Position numbers and translations under genes: made by a program. Below the pieces are notes generated by a model. The model was not told the DNA's origin. It ran no database searches and saw nothing but the letters and a program-made list of their open reading frames with translations. DNA of 59,498 bases, from the NCBI GenBank assembly GCA_004802705.1, contig SGPL01000093.1:18467-77964 (forward strand), read 5' to 3'. Of this stretch, positions 46,085 through 59,231 are shown in pieces (within the stretch, counting starts at the first letter, position 1; each line of letters begins with the position of its first letter). The stretch is from Bondarzewia mesenterica. Lineage: Eukaryota; Basidiomycota; Agaricomycetes; Russulales; Bondarzewiaceae.

Positions 46085-49000
46085 TAACGTTTGCTCACGA
46101 CTGCTCACGAATTCCTATGTACCTACTTCTACTTGACGGACTCTTGACTATAAGTACTCATTTAGCGGCAAACTGGATGTGCCTGTGGAATTTGATATGT
46201 AAAGACAGTTAACTCACCAGCTGAACAGCATAATCATTCAAATAATGGGTCTTTGACATCTGTTGAGGGACCATATCTTGGCGTCGATTGATGACACTCT
46301 CCTGCTCCTTAATGGATCCATTTTTCTGAGATGGTCTAGTCATCTGTCCATGCAGAAGTTGTCCATCGACTGCGAGTCATCGCAATACCATGGACGAAGC
46401 TACGTGTCATTGAAGATTTCCGTCGCGAGCGCTGATATGTGTCAGGCCTGCTAATGAAAAGGCATCCCTCGGCATTGAACATCAGTCATTCATCCGAATC
46501 ATGTTTGATTCAATGTCCCCCAAAAAGCGGTACTGATAGAAGAGATGGATAAGTAGGCGCGAGGATTGGAACAAGCAAACACGATGGTGTGTGACACCAA
46601 GCTGATACACAACTTTTGTGGCACTACAAACATCGCTCGGTATCTAAAGATATCCCCAGCGCAAAGAGATCGGCGCCGCTTCGCCGTCGCCATCGGAAGG
46701 AAAAAGCAAGGGATACAGTTCGCAAAACAGCCGTTTCCTTCAAATATAGCTTGGCCCATCAATCAGCCAAAGGCTTTGACGGACACAACATAAGCGGAGT
46801 CAAATGCCAATGCCAATACAATATGCATTATTTCCCCCGCCATAGCTTGGCCAACGACGAGAGTAAGGCAGAGGAAACACAAGGACCCACAGATCCCCGC
46901 TTCGTTAAAGAAGTAGGGAGGGGGACAGAACGCAACAGTTCACTTTCTACCATCCATCAACACCTTGGAACCCCTCACGCTGTGATCAATTTTCGCAATG
47001 TCATCGCTTCCTGGATACGCTGAAGAGCTCCGGCAACACAAATGATTCAGGACTCCTAGAGTTGACTCAGCTACTAGCGACGCACTGGTTCTTTCGGCAT
47101 GCCAGATGTCATCAATGATATGACAATGGATGGAGCTGAGACGTCGAACTCGGCTGCAGGGGAAAAGAGGACCACTTGCCGTTCAAAGGGGTTGCAGTGA
47201 TGGTGACCCATCCTTGACTGTTGAATGGGTAGAACGCAGCGGTGCAATGAGCCCACGTCTGCCGCAGCTTGAAGCCTCGATAATGAGGCCTGTCCGCGAG
47301 CAGTCGATAGAGTCCTCCAAATTAATAGATGTACATACCGTCACTGGCTTTCATTGCCTTCCAATTCATGGTCGAACCATCGACGGTCGCGTATCGACCT
47401 GGCTTGCTGGCACATGGGCCTAACAAATAAAGAGTGACAGACGATGAAGCTGAAGCGTTGAAGCCTAATACTCGACTTCGTCCTTCACTGCGTCAAGGTC
47501 AGCTATCTAGAGACTTGATCACCAGCTTGGGTGAAGACGGCAGAAACGATCCAAACGCAGTGGAATAGAAGGTTATCAGGCTTATTTATTTATTTAAGTG
47601 CACTTACACTCCTTCAAACTCAAGTATAAGTACACTTGGAATTGAATGTACGCGTTTCTGTCGTTTCTCACAGAGTGCAGCTTTTCTCTCTCCTCTATTT
47701 AATGCCATTGAGTACGTTGATCTTCCCCCAATCAACAGCATGGAGTGAAGAGCCTGAGAGTGCCCAGTGCTTAGAGAGGTCGCGTGATAGCGCTGCTGGC
47801 AGTCACTCGACATTCAACGAGACAATTGCAACGTGCAGTATAATTCAAGGACATTTACAGGTGAGCTAGATCTGTCGTCGTTTAAGTAGTCTCCCAGTGG
47901 CAGATTGTAGACACTTACTTCAACCTTCGTACCTAGGATATCCATATCTGACCGTTTAAGTTCAATCGACCTACATTGACCCACATTACCGCCCTTGCAG
48001 AACCTGGTTCGGCATCTTGAACTTGATGTCCAGTACATCATTCCCCGACTGCCAGGCTGAGACGCACAGATACATCATTTTCAGGCGGTAAACCTTGGCC
48101 TATACTCTCATATACTGCTTATATGGTTTGGAAGGCAGCCGTATAGCGTCTGTATTCTAGCAACTTGGCTCCTCTCATCAATCCGCCACGGAACTCGAGG
48201 CAAATAACGCCAATGTCAGCCAGTGGCTGTCACGGAATGCGGAAATAACTGATCCAAAGCGCTACTTCATCTAAAATGGATTGATGATCATTTTCGGAAG
48301 TGATGAATTGTGAGGCTGACGGACAACGTGTTTACCCGGTACGTTTATGGTGCAACGTGTACTCGAATGGTTACTTGTTCAGCCAGGCTTTTCCTTGCTG
48401 GAAGAGTCAAAGCATTCTTCGGCATCCTTTGGGTCTAGTATGTATATTTCAACCGTAATGACAACGGTAGTTGAGCCCAACAAATGACTTGGATGCATCA
48501 TCATCAGGTTTCTTGACATCCAAAAAGTGAGTTGTGTTGTTACCGCAGGACGACCGAATATGACTCGTTTCCGAGAAATCCTCCACAGGACTCAACTCCC
48601 TTGCGGGTCGCCCACGGTATTGTAGAACTGTATGTTTCAGAACTGTCTAGTAAGTTCTATTTTTGGCGTCTGACATACTCCACCTGGTCTATATCGTTTC
48701 AGGGTTCCCTCTCATTTGCCGGTCCTGTATCCCGAAGCCTGAGGAGGTCTGTTCGCTGTCGATTCGAAACCTGCAAGCCTTGAGCAAGAAAGCGCCATCT
48801 GCTTCATATTACTGATTAAAACCTGATTCTTCTTTCCATCTGACTCAGTATTGCGGGCAGGCATGTGGGCCTCCCCAACAAGCAAGCATCACAGATCGAT
48901 TACACAGTGCATCAAGCTTACCCTCAGGCTTTCTTTTGATACAGGTAAACGCTCAGCCATTGGCAAACTAATCACACCGAGCCTGATGTGGCGGCGCTTC

Positions 49001-52000
49001 CTTACTCCTGTAGGCAATTATTTCACCATCTGGAGGTAATCTGATAGACTGCATGTGCTGTTACATGCAACAAGTTCAGATGAATGCATACCACGTGCAC
49101 TGCCTTCGAGCTTTGCCAATTCTTGGCCAGGCATAGAATATTGAAGTGCGTATGTATTTTGCTTCCGCTCTGAGGCTATGCGCCTTCTTGACCGCACCTT
49201 CGATCGATGCACTGCACTCAGAATTCTCTTCGATAGCTCGGGCTGTGAGAGCAGTTGAACTAGCGGTTACTTGACCGCCCGAGATCCCTACGTTTCGTTC
49301 CATTTTGGCGAGAAGGGTGGTTTAATGACCGATGGACTTGCCCCGCATTCGGTCCATCGTCTTCCATCATCCCCTAACGCCATCTGCAACGTGGATTAGG
49401 CATGGACACTCATAATAACGCTTGGCGCCAGCTGCGTCATCCCCTTTCGTCGTCCAATTTCTCTCTGTCTTTTGCGAGTGCATACGCCAAGGCACTCTTT
49501 TTTCCATTCTCTCTCATTCCACTGAACTGATCGAGTATTGTATAGTCAGGGACGGCGTCAGTACAACGCTTTGTCCTGAGTTTTGTAAAACCCGCCTCGG
49601 CGACCGCACTGACCGCCATTGATTACTATGTTTCCTTAGCTTCGGATCCTTGTCAGTATTTTTCGATCAAGAAGAGGAGGTGAGTCCCCCGGTGGTCAGA
49701 TCCGCTCTGCTTGCCTTCTCTTCTCTGTTTGTCCATCCTGCTTCTTGTTTGCTTCTTTACTTCCTAAAAATGGATGTTGAGGCTCACGCCGTCAATATTC
49801 AATTTTTGACGCCTCGCGCCCAAGTCTCCATTCAATCAATTCAACGAACAATCCGTTGTCGTGTCTGCATTACACTTTGCCCTCGCTGGTGCCTGGTTCA
49901 GAGTCACTGATCAGTATGTTTGACGAAGTTTGACGCAATCTCATATAACTTCCGAGGTCGGATTTTCCCGCCGATGCTGAACCTCGAACGACCTTGTTTC
50001 TTCCCAAGACTTTGTTCTCAACCTCCTCGTTGTCTGGCTCATGGTTTGATGGTTTGACACAGGGGTTTAGGTGGTCAGGCACATCTTGCCTTGCAGACGA
50101 CGATGTGTATAAGAAACGTGGATATTTTACGTTTCGTCCTGCATACGCATCATATCAAATTGCATCTCGAGATCGGCGTCCATATCCTCCATTCTGTGTC
50201 ATTATTATTTCTTTTCCATCCTGCTGAGCCTGTTATCCCCATACCATTCAGAGGCGGAAATATCCGCCGTTAACACCTGAATTGATATCGTGCGTTGGGC
50301 CCATGCTGCAGCAATGCCATTGCCCATGTCCACGGTTACCCACTCCGCGACGTTTCCCGCCCAGGTTCGTCGTTTCGAACGTGCCTCGCTACTCAGTACT
50401 CAGTACTCAGGTCGGACGGGATCGGGGCGATATGTCCGCTCATGTGCGTCGATTGGTCGTACATATGACAGCGGGTGATGGGCTGAACCACATGCATGAC
50501 CACCCTCACAACAGATACGCTGAATATGGTATGGGCGCTTTGCTGCCAAGTATTGATCGGGAGGCGGAGGTTTTCCCCCCTCGCGGAAAAGAGGAGACCA
50601 TACGTGTAACATAATTCTGCGGCTCCCTTTGACGACCAAAACAAAGGCTTTGGATCTTCCCGTGAGCTTTCTCTGTTCGTACCTCTATCAGTCGAGACTT
50701 GCATGCGCGAGCCCATCAAGCGCCCTGGTTCTATGTATAACTACATATCGCAGTCTATTGTTATCCTGACGATCAAACATGATGGTACACTTCGCCGGCG
50801 CCTGCACGTACCATAGCAGGTGCGTGGTACTGGACAAAGGAGTAAGCACTCTTTTTACAAGTCGGATCCCCATTCTGCTGAATAAAACGATAGGCTCGCG
50901 GTTCGGGGCCGCCAGTCTGATGATATATGGATCTTGAGACGGTGATGGGTATCGGTAAGGAGCAGAGGAGCCTAATGGGTATGACCATTATTTGTCGACG
51001 CTCTGCACCTGCGGATCAGGATATTTAGGGAGGTGACAATCAAAGCGGTTTGGGACAAGAAAAGATGTCCATATTACCCTCAGATTTCATGGAAACTCAT
51101 ACTCCTAACGATCTGTTGGGCCAAAACGTACATGTCCGCTATATTTCGCTGGCTTTACGCACGCTTCAGCTTGACACGGCGGGAAAGGGCGGGATGGACT
51201 CGGACTTCCGACTCGAGCTCGGAGTCCGAACGCAAGTTGCAGATCCGTCTAGTATTCTGAAACAGACTTTGTTTTAGCACAAGGTCATCTCCACGCTGGG
51301 TCATGTTTTACCTGCCTAATCGATAGTGCTAGAATGAGAAAAAGAGCAGTAGTCATGAGGATGCTGATGCCCCGTCTACTCGTCTAGAGGGCTGACATTT
51401 TTCGAGGTGGAAGATCCGGACGAATAGTATAGCAGTCTAATGCAATGGGTGTCGCGGCGACAGGCGGCGACCGCACGGTTGTAGACATTTTTTTTGCGCA
51501 AGCTGTCCACAAGCTTCCATAACTGTATAGTATCGGTGGTCTCAAACTTGCAAGTTTGAAGCACTGCGCAGTGCTCGGTGCTCGGGAGTCGGCATAGTGC
51601 ACATGAACAGACATGGACGGAGAATCCTCTCGATGATCGTCGTCGAGTCAATTCCCGTTCTCCATAGTGTCATGCCGCAACCTCTGCCGCGGTACTTGAC
51701 GCGGGTGGTCGGCTGAGGCGGTGACGGCCTCCGATGGTCGAGTTGTGTGGATTACTGTACCAGTACAATCTGTAGGTATGAGGAGATGAGGGGTTGACGT
51801 GCTTCTTACAGCTGTAGATCTCATACAACACGCCCAACATACAGCTGTTGGAGTTATCTTCTTAAACAGACTCCCAGTCACATTCCCTCGCGTTCCGCAT
51901 TGGTGATCGTGACGGAGCCTGTTTGTTGGGCGCTTGTCCTATTGGACCTTGCTGCAAGGCAAACGAGTAAATGGCCACATACGTTTCTCAAAACCAAGAA

Positions 52001-52558
52001 AATAAAGGTTTGGTGTTTCTGCCATCTTACGAGATGACGAGGAGGTACATCTGAGGTACTGCACTTATTGTGATCGCGGGACGGACGACTCGGGGTGAGC
52101 GGTAAACGCCGTCGGTCGGCACGTGGCGGCATTGCATTTGTGAGGCGCTGAAGGCCAGAAGTGGTGCACCGGTGTTGTAATTTAAGAACACAGCATCCTC
52201 TCTGGCTGTGACTCGACGAGGCTGTTCTGGGGAAATCTCAATGAAATGCCAAAAGTACTCAAGGTCGAGTAAGTAAAGAGTTTACAAAAAAAAGAGAAAA
52301 CAAGGCAGAAAAAAGGAGCATGGACGAAACTGGTGACCGGGGCTGGGAGTAATCGGAGCTTCAAACGCCCGTAATAGCGCTGGTGGCGGGATTCGGAAGG
52401 GGTACTAGCTTACCAAAAGCCTTGACTTGCCCCTCTCACTCTCGCTCGTCTTCTCCACCTTTCTTCGTACCTGCATCGCCTCTCTCTTTAAAACGGCGAA
52501 CAGCCATAGATTTTATCTCAACTCCACACGACAATTCAGTCCCTGCTATATATCCCCT
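46085..52558. other. Gene-poor interval, 6.5 kb
   Basis: No gene supported over 6.5 kb, against an average of one per ~2.4 kb elsewhere. Short open frames occur on both strands without domain matches. Two patches look weakly coding: the minus strand around 47100-47430 (PGRYATVDGSTMNWKAMK) and the plus strand around 48370-48960 (FPLICRSCIPKPEEVC, intron-like spacing). Both would be broken as written. A tandem TACTCAG repeat lies at about 50392-50410. The stretch may be degenerate former coding or mobile DNA, or a long regulatory region of the zinc-finger gene. Confidence 0.55.
50391..50411. repeat. Short tandem TACTCAG repeat
   Basis: Three tandem copies of a 7-base unit (TACTCAG, the first copy joined to a preceding CTACTCAG). 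Too short to be more than a simple repeat. Confidence 0.7.
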
Positions 52559-55020
52559 ATGGACCAGTTTCATCATGACCCATCCTTTGTCGACTTCGAC
52601 TCTCCTTCCGTCGACAATCTGAACATTCCTCACCTCGAAGGCTTTGACAATTACATTTCTGCCAGTCCCCACTTCCCCCCAACGCCCTCCTACGCCGGCT
52701 CATACCAGAACTCACCTTATTCCGGCGTCTCTGAGCTGGACTTCGACTCGAAAGAGGATTCCCTTGGCCTCTTCAACTCGGACCCTCTTGTCATTTCCCG
52801 TGAGGATTACGATCCCACCGCGTACGACGCTCCCTCTTCATCTGGATTGTTGATTTTCGACGAAACTTTCATGTCCGGCGTTGGTAATTCTTCCCATGTC
52901 TCCGTCTCAGTGACCCCAGCCATAGATGACCCACAACAATCACCCTCCATTTATGACCACGGTTCGCCTTCCTCTAGCAACGGAGGTGCAGATAGTGCGA
53001 ACGAAGATTTTCGAAGCCCTGCCTCGTCCGTTTCATCCCATCGCGGTGTTGGACAGTCTTTCTCATCTCCCCGTCTGAATTTTGAGGGACTGTGTATGGA
53101 TTCCCCATACTTGTCGTCTGGGCAGATGCCAGGCGAACGTGCCCCCACGCCCAGCAAACCTCCATCACCTCCCCAGATACTCATCCCAGACTCTGGACAC
53201 CGCTCGGGCGCACCCTCCGGCGGGTTCTCACAAGAACCACCGACCATCAATGCTCCTGCCGGTGATGGTGTAGGTCCCCGGCTGCAAATCGTACCAGCTA
53301 CTCCTGTCAGTGGGTTGGACGATCCGACGCAGGTTGCGTATGGCAATTCCCTGCTTTCACAAGGTGTGCACCCTGTTTCTCGTCGTTCTCCAGCCGGTGT
53401 GATCATTGTTGTCATGCCTGATATGCAACATCTCATTTATGTCTTTACCCCCAACAGCATCGCAACAATCCGTGTCGGCGAACTGGTCCCATCAAGCCGA
53501 GACATCGGCATCTGCCGGTCCATCACAATCCTCCCAGTTTGGCAGCCAACCCGGAGGCGTTTCATTCAATTTCCCCCCGAACAGAGGGCAAGATTTAAGA
53601 GGCAGCGAGACAGGGCTTTCCCTTATAGATTCAGCGATGTCCGGTGCGGACGATTTTCTCCTTCCTCCATCCCCTTCGCGTGTGCGCAGCAAATCAGACA
53701 CGTCGCTTCGCCCGCCACAGTGGAACGGAAGCCTCAATCAAGATCAAGGGGGAGCATCTGATGCGTCCAACTTCAGTAATCGTGGCGCGGGCATGACTGT
53801 GAATATGAATCAGGTCCTCCCCCCCATGAGCGATCTCGACTTTCACCATCCGCTCCGCCACCCGTCCTCCGCTGGTCCAGGGCAGACAACCTTTGGAATC
53901 GGCTTTCAACCGCAACCTCTTCCAGCGCCATTCTCATATCAACAACATCACTCTTCAGGCCTCCTTTCCGCCGACTTTGGGGCTGCTAGCCTCCGACGAG
54001 CCAAGTCAGACGGGGGCACTCGGCAAACGCATCGACAAGTTCGCTCTGAGGATTTCCGTCCTATGATGTCGGCAGGCAACAGCTCGTTACATCCCTTCCC
54101 TCCAAGCCAGCACCAAGACTACATCTCGTCGTTCTCTTCCCAACGACAGATGCAGTTCTTGACGCCATCTCACGAATCAGTCCCTTCAATCACGCGTGGT
54201 CACCACCGGCGTGCGTCCAGCGGGTCGCGAGATCGCGGTGGGGCCTGGACTACTAGTGCCCGCATGTCGCCATACCCAAGCCCTAGTGCGAGCCCCGCAC
54301 ACCTCCTTGAACCTCTTCCCAACGTTGGCATCGCGGGCTCGAACAGATATGTGCAGGATTTGGGGCAGGCTGGAGGGAGCACGCCTGGCTCGCGCGTTAG
54401 TACACCCTTGCCTGTTGCCAAGCCGAATGTGACGACGACGGCGACGGCGGATGCGAGCATGAAGCGGCGGATCAACGAGGCAAAGTTCGTATGCGATGTG
54501 CCTGGGTGCGGGAGCACCTTCACACGCCATTTCAATCTTAAAGGTGCGTGCTTTGTGTGTTCGTCTGTATCACGACAAACTTGAAGCTCACTGTCTGTTT
54601 CGCCGACTAGGCCACAAGCGGTCGCACAACGACGAGAAGCCGTTCCAGTGCAAGTGGCCGGGATGCGGGAAAGGATTTGCTCGGCAGCATGACTGCAAAC
54701 GCCACGAACAATTGCACTCTAACAACCGCCCGTTCACGTGCGAGGGGTGCAAGAAACAGTTTGCACGGCTTGACGCGCTCAATCGACATCGTGGGTCTCC
54801 CCTCTCTTGTTCCCAATTTGGGATGGCCTGGCTAATCGCATCCTGTTTTCATGCAGTGCGGTCTGAAGGTGGATCGGGATGTGCTAAAGTTCAAGGGAAT
54901 ATAGAAGTGGAACGGGCGCAGAATACCACTCAGAACATGGATGGATCCGCGGGCATGCCCAAAGTCGAGTCGGACCAATCCTGGGGTCAAGGAGGCTTTG
55001 GTGGGGGGCTGCTCATGTAG
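52559..55020 (+). CDS. Crz1-like C2H2 zinc-finger transcription factor
   Basis: About four exons, ~770 residues. Start [17 protein letters not shown] at 52559; an in-frame ATG 44 codons upstream exists but its sequence looks like a UTR. Disordered, Ser/Pro/Gln-rich N-terminal ~600 residues with SP/TP sites. The C-terminus has [42 protein letters not shown], and [18 protein letters not shown] followed by LRSEGGSGC, the layout of Crz1/Prz1-type fungal factors (FARQHDxKRHE, FARxDALxRHxRSExG). Crz1 is dephosphorylated by calcineurin and enters the nucleus in response to calcium. Candidate PxIxIT-like docking sites: [10 protein letters not shown] (about 53168) and [10 protein letters not shown] (about 53277). 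Intron junctions at CAA G|CA (53371/53452) and between the fingers are in phase. Whether it is the true Crz1 orthologue is not settled. Confidence 0.8.
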
Positions 55021-55801
55021 CAGAATACTCCAGCGCCCACCATTGTTCCTGCATTGTTCGTCATGATGTGATGCTCTCATGTTTTCTTTGTCCCCGGAAC
55101 ACTCCTCTATTGTCACCGTCCGACTTCTATCTGTCTCACGTCTCTGCCCCCATCTGCATCACCAGCCATCAGCTCTCTGTATTGACACCCCTCTCTCACG
55201 TCCTCTGCTCTCTTTCAAGATGTGCAGTGCTCGCCACGCTCGATTTGCTGATCCTTTTTGGACCCTCTGATTTTCTTTGTCGATCTTTGATCATGCCGCT
55301 GTGGATATTTACTTGTGTTCTCCTGCGCTTTACCATACGCTTGGACTGGATTGTTTCGCTTTCTTCTTTTCCTTTGCGCTTTCCGTATCTATTTACGACC
55401 GCATGACCCTGGTGCTCATACTCTATTCCGTCCGACCTTACCGTCTATCGCCACTTTCTTGTCTCCTGGTCGGTCGATCGATCGATCAGGCATGGGTGCG
55501 CGCTCTGGGTGGAGCCTTGTTGACTTGGCCCGCCTGGCGCGCGCGACGACGGCGCACTTGGCCGCTGCCAGTTGTTTCGCTTTTGGTTGTGCATTTGGTT
55601 TCCTAATTTTCGTTGTCTAGTATGCTGTAGCGTAGCCGTAGATATTGGACGGAGTGTTATTTATTTCAAGAAGCGAATATATATCAGGATACGAACGGTT
55701 ATGTTTGGGGAGGATTCCGAGAGCTGCCGAGGCGGAAGAGCGCGGCCGGGTCAATGTCGCAGCCCAGCCTCATCTTTCTTTCCGCGGCCACCACTGAATA
55801 A
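55021..55801. other. Intergenic, pyrimidine-rich 3' UTR and promoter
   Basis: About 780 bases. The first half is strongly T/C-rich and reads as the 3' UTR of the zinc-finger gene. A GGTCGATCGATCGATCAGG short repeat sits at 55476-55490. It ends with the promoter of the next gene. Confidence 0.5.
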
Positions 55802-58363
55802 ATGGCATATCAGAACGCCTCTTACGCTCCTCCTCCGCCCGTCGTCCTCGGTCCTACTCAACGCCCAAGACCCTCCTTCCTCGTTTCCTACCCCTCTCGT
55901 CCCCCAGCCGTCTCCAACGACGTCCCTGCTACCCCAGCCAACATCGCCAATATACACACCTCTGCCAACCACCTCCCTCCGCCTCCCCCCGGCGCATCCT
56001 ACAAAGCCCCCGCTCACAAACATGCCCACCACCTCCACTCCATCCCGCCCCGCGAAAAGTCCACCCGGACGCTCATCATAGACCATCTTCTGTGGGCACA
56101 TGCGCGCACCCGCTTCGCACAGGCCCGGGCAGAGCTCGGGATGACCGATCGCACGGGTGGGCCCGGTGCGCCGAACTATGCGCATCGCCAGCGGCCAGAG
56201 GGNTACGANGAGGACGAGGAGGACGCCAGCGATGGTGAGGATGTGCACGCGCTGCTTGCGCGGGCTGGCGGTCCAGGACACCCGCATGACGAGGACGAGG
56301 AGGCGCGGCGGGCAAGACAGGACTTGGCCCTAGCGAGGAAGCTCCGGTTGCGAGCGGAGGGACTCGAGAAGGTCGTCGCGAGCATGCTAGAGCAGCCGCC
56401 GCAGGATCACCCGTTCCCCGACGACGAACCCGTGTTGCCCCTCGCGCCGACGTCCCCACATCAGCAGCGGCCGTCGAGTTCGTCTGCGCCGCATGCCCAT
56501 GTCCTGCCCAACGGTGTGCGATTGCGGCTGGCGTTGGCGACGGTGCTGAACGATTTATTCGCGAGGCAGGCACCAATACCCCGACACCTGCACATCGCAG
56601 CCTCGCGCAGCAATTCGTCTTCAAACAGCACCGGCGATGCGCTGGATGCTCAAGAGCATAGTACGGGATCCCCCGGGACGCAGCCGGGGCCATTCCCAGC
56701 GTCCGCACTTCCCCCGTCGCTTCTGCCGCTCTCGTCAGTATCGAGCGCTTCTGCGTATTACTCTCCTGCATATCCAGTGAGTTCTTTTCTCGTCGGCTGT
56801 GAACATGCATCATGATTTACGTCTGATATGTCTTACAGAACCACCCCGTACTCTCCGACACCACCCGCGCGGCCTATCCAATACACGACCTATCCCCCTC
56901 CCACTCCAAACACCCGGACTCGCGATATGTTCATCGCCGGCGCAGATCCGAGCACCGCAAACTCGCCCCCTTCCCTTCGCTGTCCACGCCATCTGCACAC
57001 GGGCTGTGACATCTGCGTCGAAGCCGTTGACAAAGCCGCCTCTCGGCCGCGGGGAGGCACGGCATCAAGCACCACCGGAAGGATCCCGGCGGGGGGTGTT
57101 CCCCAAGGCGGTGGACTCACTGGCTTTTGCGATGGGAGTGGTGTTGGCTCGGGGCTGGCGAGGCCCGGGCCGAAGGGAAGTGTGTTGAGGAGGCAGGTCA
57201 GTGGGGTGGTCGTTGGCGAGGAGGGCAAGGTGACGGGCGCGGGGAATACTAGGCTTGCAGAGCTGATAGCGAGGTTCGTGAGGCTGTCAGCGCTCGTCAG
57301 CTTGGAGCTTGGGCGGGAGGTGGGCGCGGGAGTTGAGGATGCGAACGAGGAGGTGACGGCGTCGGGGCAGAGAGGCGCATACAGTCGCGCGCTGAGGCCA
57401 TCGAGGGAGTGGTACATGCTCCTCGCTGGATTGTTGACTCGCGCGGTGCTGGAGGGATACTTGAGCGCTGGATGGCGTGGGCTTGCGCCCGTGCAGGTGG
57501 TCATGGGCGTCGGGCTTGGGCTCGGGGAGGGTGCGTTGGCGGGCTCGGAAGAGTTTGATATGCTCGATCCAGACGAGCTGCCAGATCTGGAAGAGGCGAT
57601 GAGAGTGCTGTTTCCTGCGTTGAGGGTGTATGTCGACGGAGGCGCATTGGGATCGGGCGTCGGGGGTGGTCCGAGGCGTGAGGACGGGGAGGCCGAGTAT
57701 GAGCGGGAGATGATGGCGAGGTTGGCTAGGGTGAGTGTTTCCTCACGAATTTCTAGCATCTTCACGTCATATTTCGTGCTGGTTCGCATCGTGTCACGAT
57801 TGCGTCTTGCGCACTCCATCCTTTTTTCCTTTACCTTTTGGCGCGCGATGTGGATCTTACTGAGCCTGGATTTTTGTTGTGTCTTTCAACAGTTTTTGGA
57901 CGTGCCGGCTGGGACACCCGACTTGTCGACGCACATGGAAGATCTGGCGTGGCAGTATCCCGCCGAACCCGTCGAGCGCGCCGCGCTCCGCTTTTGCGAG
58001 GCCATCGCGAAATGGCGCGGCAAGCCTGAAATTGAAACCGTACGTCGTCCAGTGTCCCTTAGCCTTCTTCCACGAACTCTTCGAAAATATGAGCCTGACT
58101 CATCGCTTTTTCGTTATCCTCGTCGACATAAGTACAAAAAGCGCCCGCCGGGGTACACGCCCGTCCCGCCGTCGCGTGGGGACGGTGGTGTCGTGAACGG
58201 GAGCGCCGCAGGTGTAGGGCGTCCGTCTATCGAGCGCTACTTCGTCATGCCGCCACAACAGCTGCAACAGCAGGGTCGGAAACGCGGACGGTCTATTGCG
58301 GAGCCTCGTATGAGCCCCGGCTCGTGGAGGGCGGAGAAGAGGGCGTACGTGGGTCCAGGTTGA
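55802..58363 (+). CDS. Agaricomycete hypothetical protein with CxxH/CxxC pair
   Basis: About four exons, ~750 residues. N-terminus MAYQNASYAPPPP, then PTQRPRPSFLVSYPSR, STRTLIIDHLLWAHARTRFAQARAELGMTD, LRLRAEGLEKVVASMLEQPP, and LPNGVRLRLALATVLNDLFARQ. The next exon carries MFIAGADPSTANSPPSLRCP with CPRHLHTGCDICVEA, a Cys/His cluster that could bind metal. Then TRLAELIARFVRLSALVSLELGRE, LRPSREWYMLLAGLLTRAVLE, FLDVPAGTPDLSTHMEDLAWQ and FCEAIAKWRGKPE. I recall this composition from uncharacterised agaricomycete proteins; no function is known. The exon 1/2 join is a problem: the strong GTGAGT donor at 56776 leads out of frame, while the coherent second-exon frame needs a weak GTATTA donor about 14 bases earlier, or an indel. 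Two Ns (56203, 56209) lie in exon 1. Confidence 0.72.
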
Positions 58364-59231
58364 GCTTGCGGTCTGGGGAAGGAGGCGGACGGATTGACGT
58401 GCTATTGATTTTCCCGGTCACTTTCTTGTCCTTGTCCTTGTTTTTTTAAGAGCGGTAGGGATGTGCTGCGCTGCTGTGAATCGCTTTGCGTCTGCGTGCT
58501 TGACTTCTTGTGATTGTAACCCTTCGCGCTCGTGTGTCCGTTATGGCTATGTATTTGTTTTGTTCTTTCTTCGCCTTTCACCGTTCATTATTGAATTCTT
58601 GGATTTCCTTGCGCACTGTGCGGTCTACATCAGTCGATTTTTCTTTCTGATAGCGAATGCATTTCGGCCCTTGTGTTGAGGACCTTGCAGTTCTATGACC
58701 TACTAATCTCAGAAAATGTCAGATGGGTGAGACAGATAACCAAGAACAAGTAATAATGCATTCGGGATTGAAATATTGACTTGTGTATATGGCGGCCGAT
58801 GACGACAAGACAAAGTGAAAGTGGAGCTGGGTCAAGTCGATTATCTGTTTTCTTGCGGCGCTTGGCCGTGAGTTCCACTTGAGCTTGAATTGCTGTTATT
58901 ATGTAATTATTCACCGGTCACCGTTCACAATAGCGATCCAAGCTCTTCGTTCATCGTCAGCTACAGCGACACCGACCGGCATTTTCTCATCATTAAATCG
59001 TCACTCCAAACACGAGACTGAAGATTTTTCGGGGTCTGGAGAATCCGCACTTGAGTCAAGAATATAATCACAATATATACATATACGGTCGACGGTGATA
59101 GTAACTTATTAATTGCCCCGGGCGATCCTTTTCCTGGCTTGCTCCTTTCTTTATGTCCTCCATCGTGTTCACGCATCCCTAACTTAGTCTCTAAGTACAC
59201 ACCACTTTTTTTCCCTCCCCTCCTCACCATC
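58364..59231. other. Intergenic, promoter of the last gene
   Basis: About 870 bases, T-rich at first (3' UTR), then a T/C-rich stretch just before the ATG at 59232. A TATATACATATA run lies near 59075. No other gene recognised. Confidence 0.5.

Noticed and set aside
47074..47430. Minus-strand patch PGRYATVDGSTMNWKAMK as a gene
   Set aside because: Downstream exons stop quickly in every combination I tried; at most a relic.
49300..51300. Several 60-110 codon open frames
   Set aside because: No splice support, no domain, and composition like random sequence at this GC content.
52427..52558. Upstream start for the zinc-finger factor (MPLSLSLVFST)
   Set aside because: The 44 extra residues look like translated 5' UTR, while the MDQFHHDP start fits the family's acidic beginning.
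56828..57728. Separate gene starting at the ATG of MSYRTTPYSP
   Set aside because: It would begin about 12 bases after the stop of the preceding frame; the composition fits one gene split by an intron.
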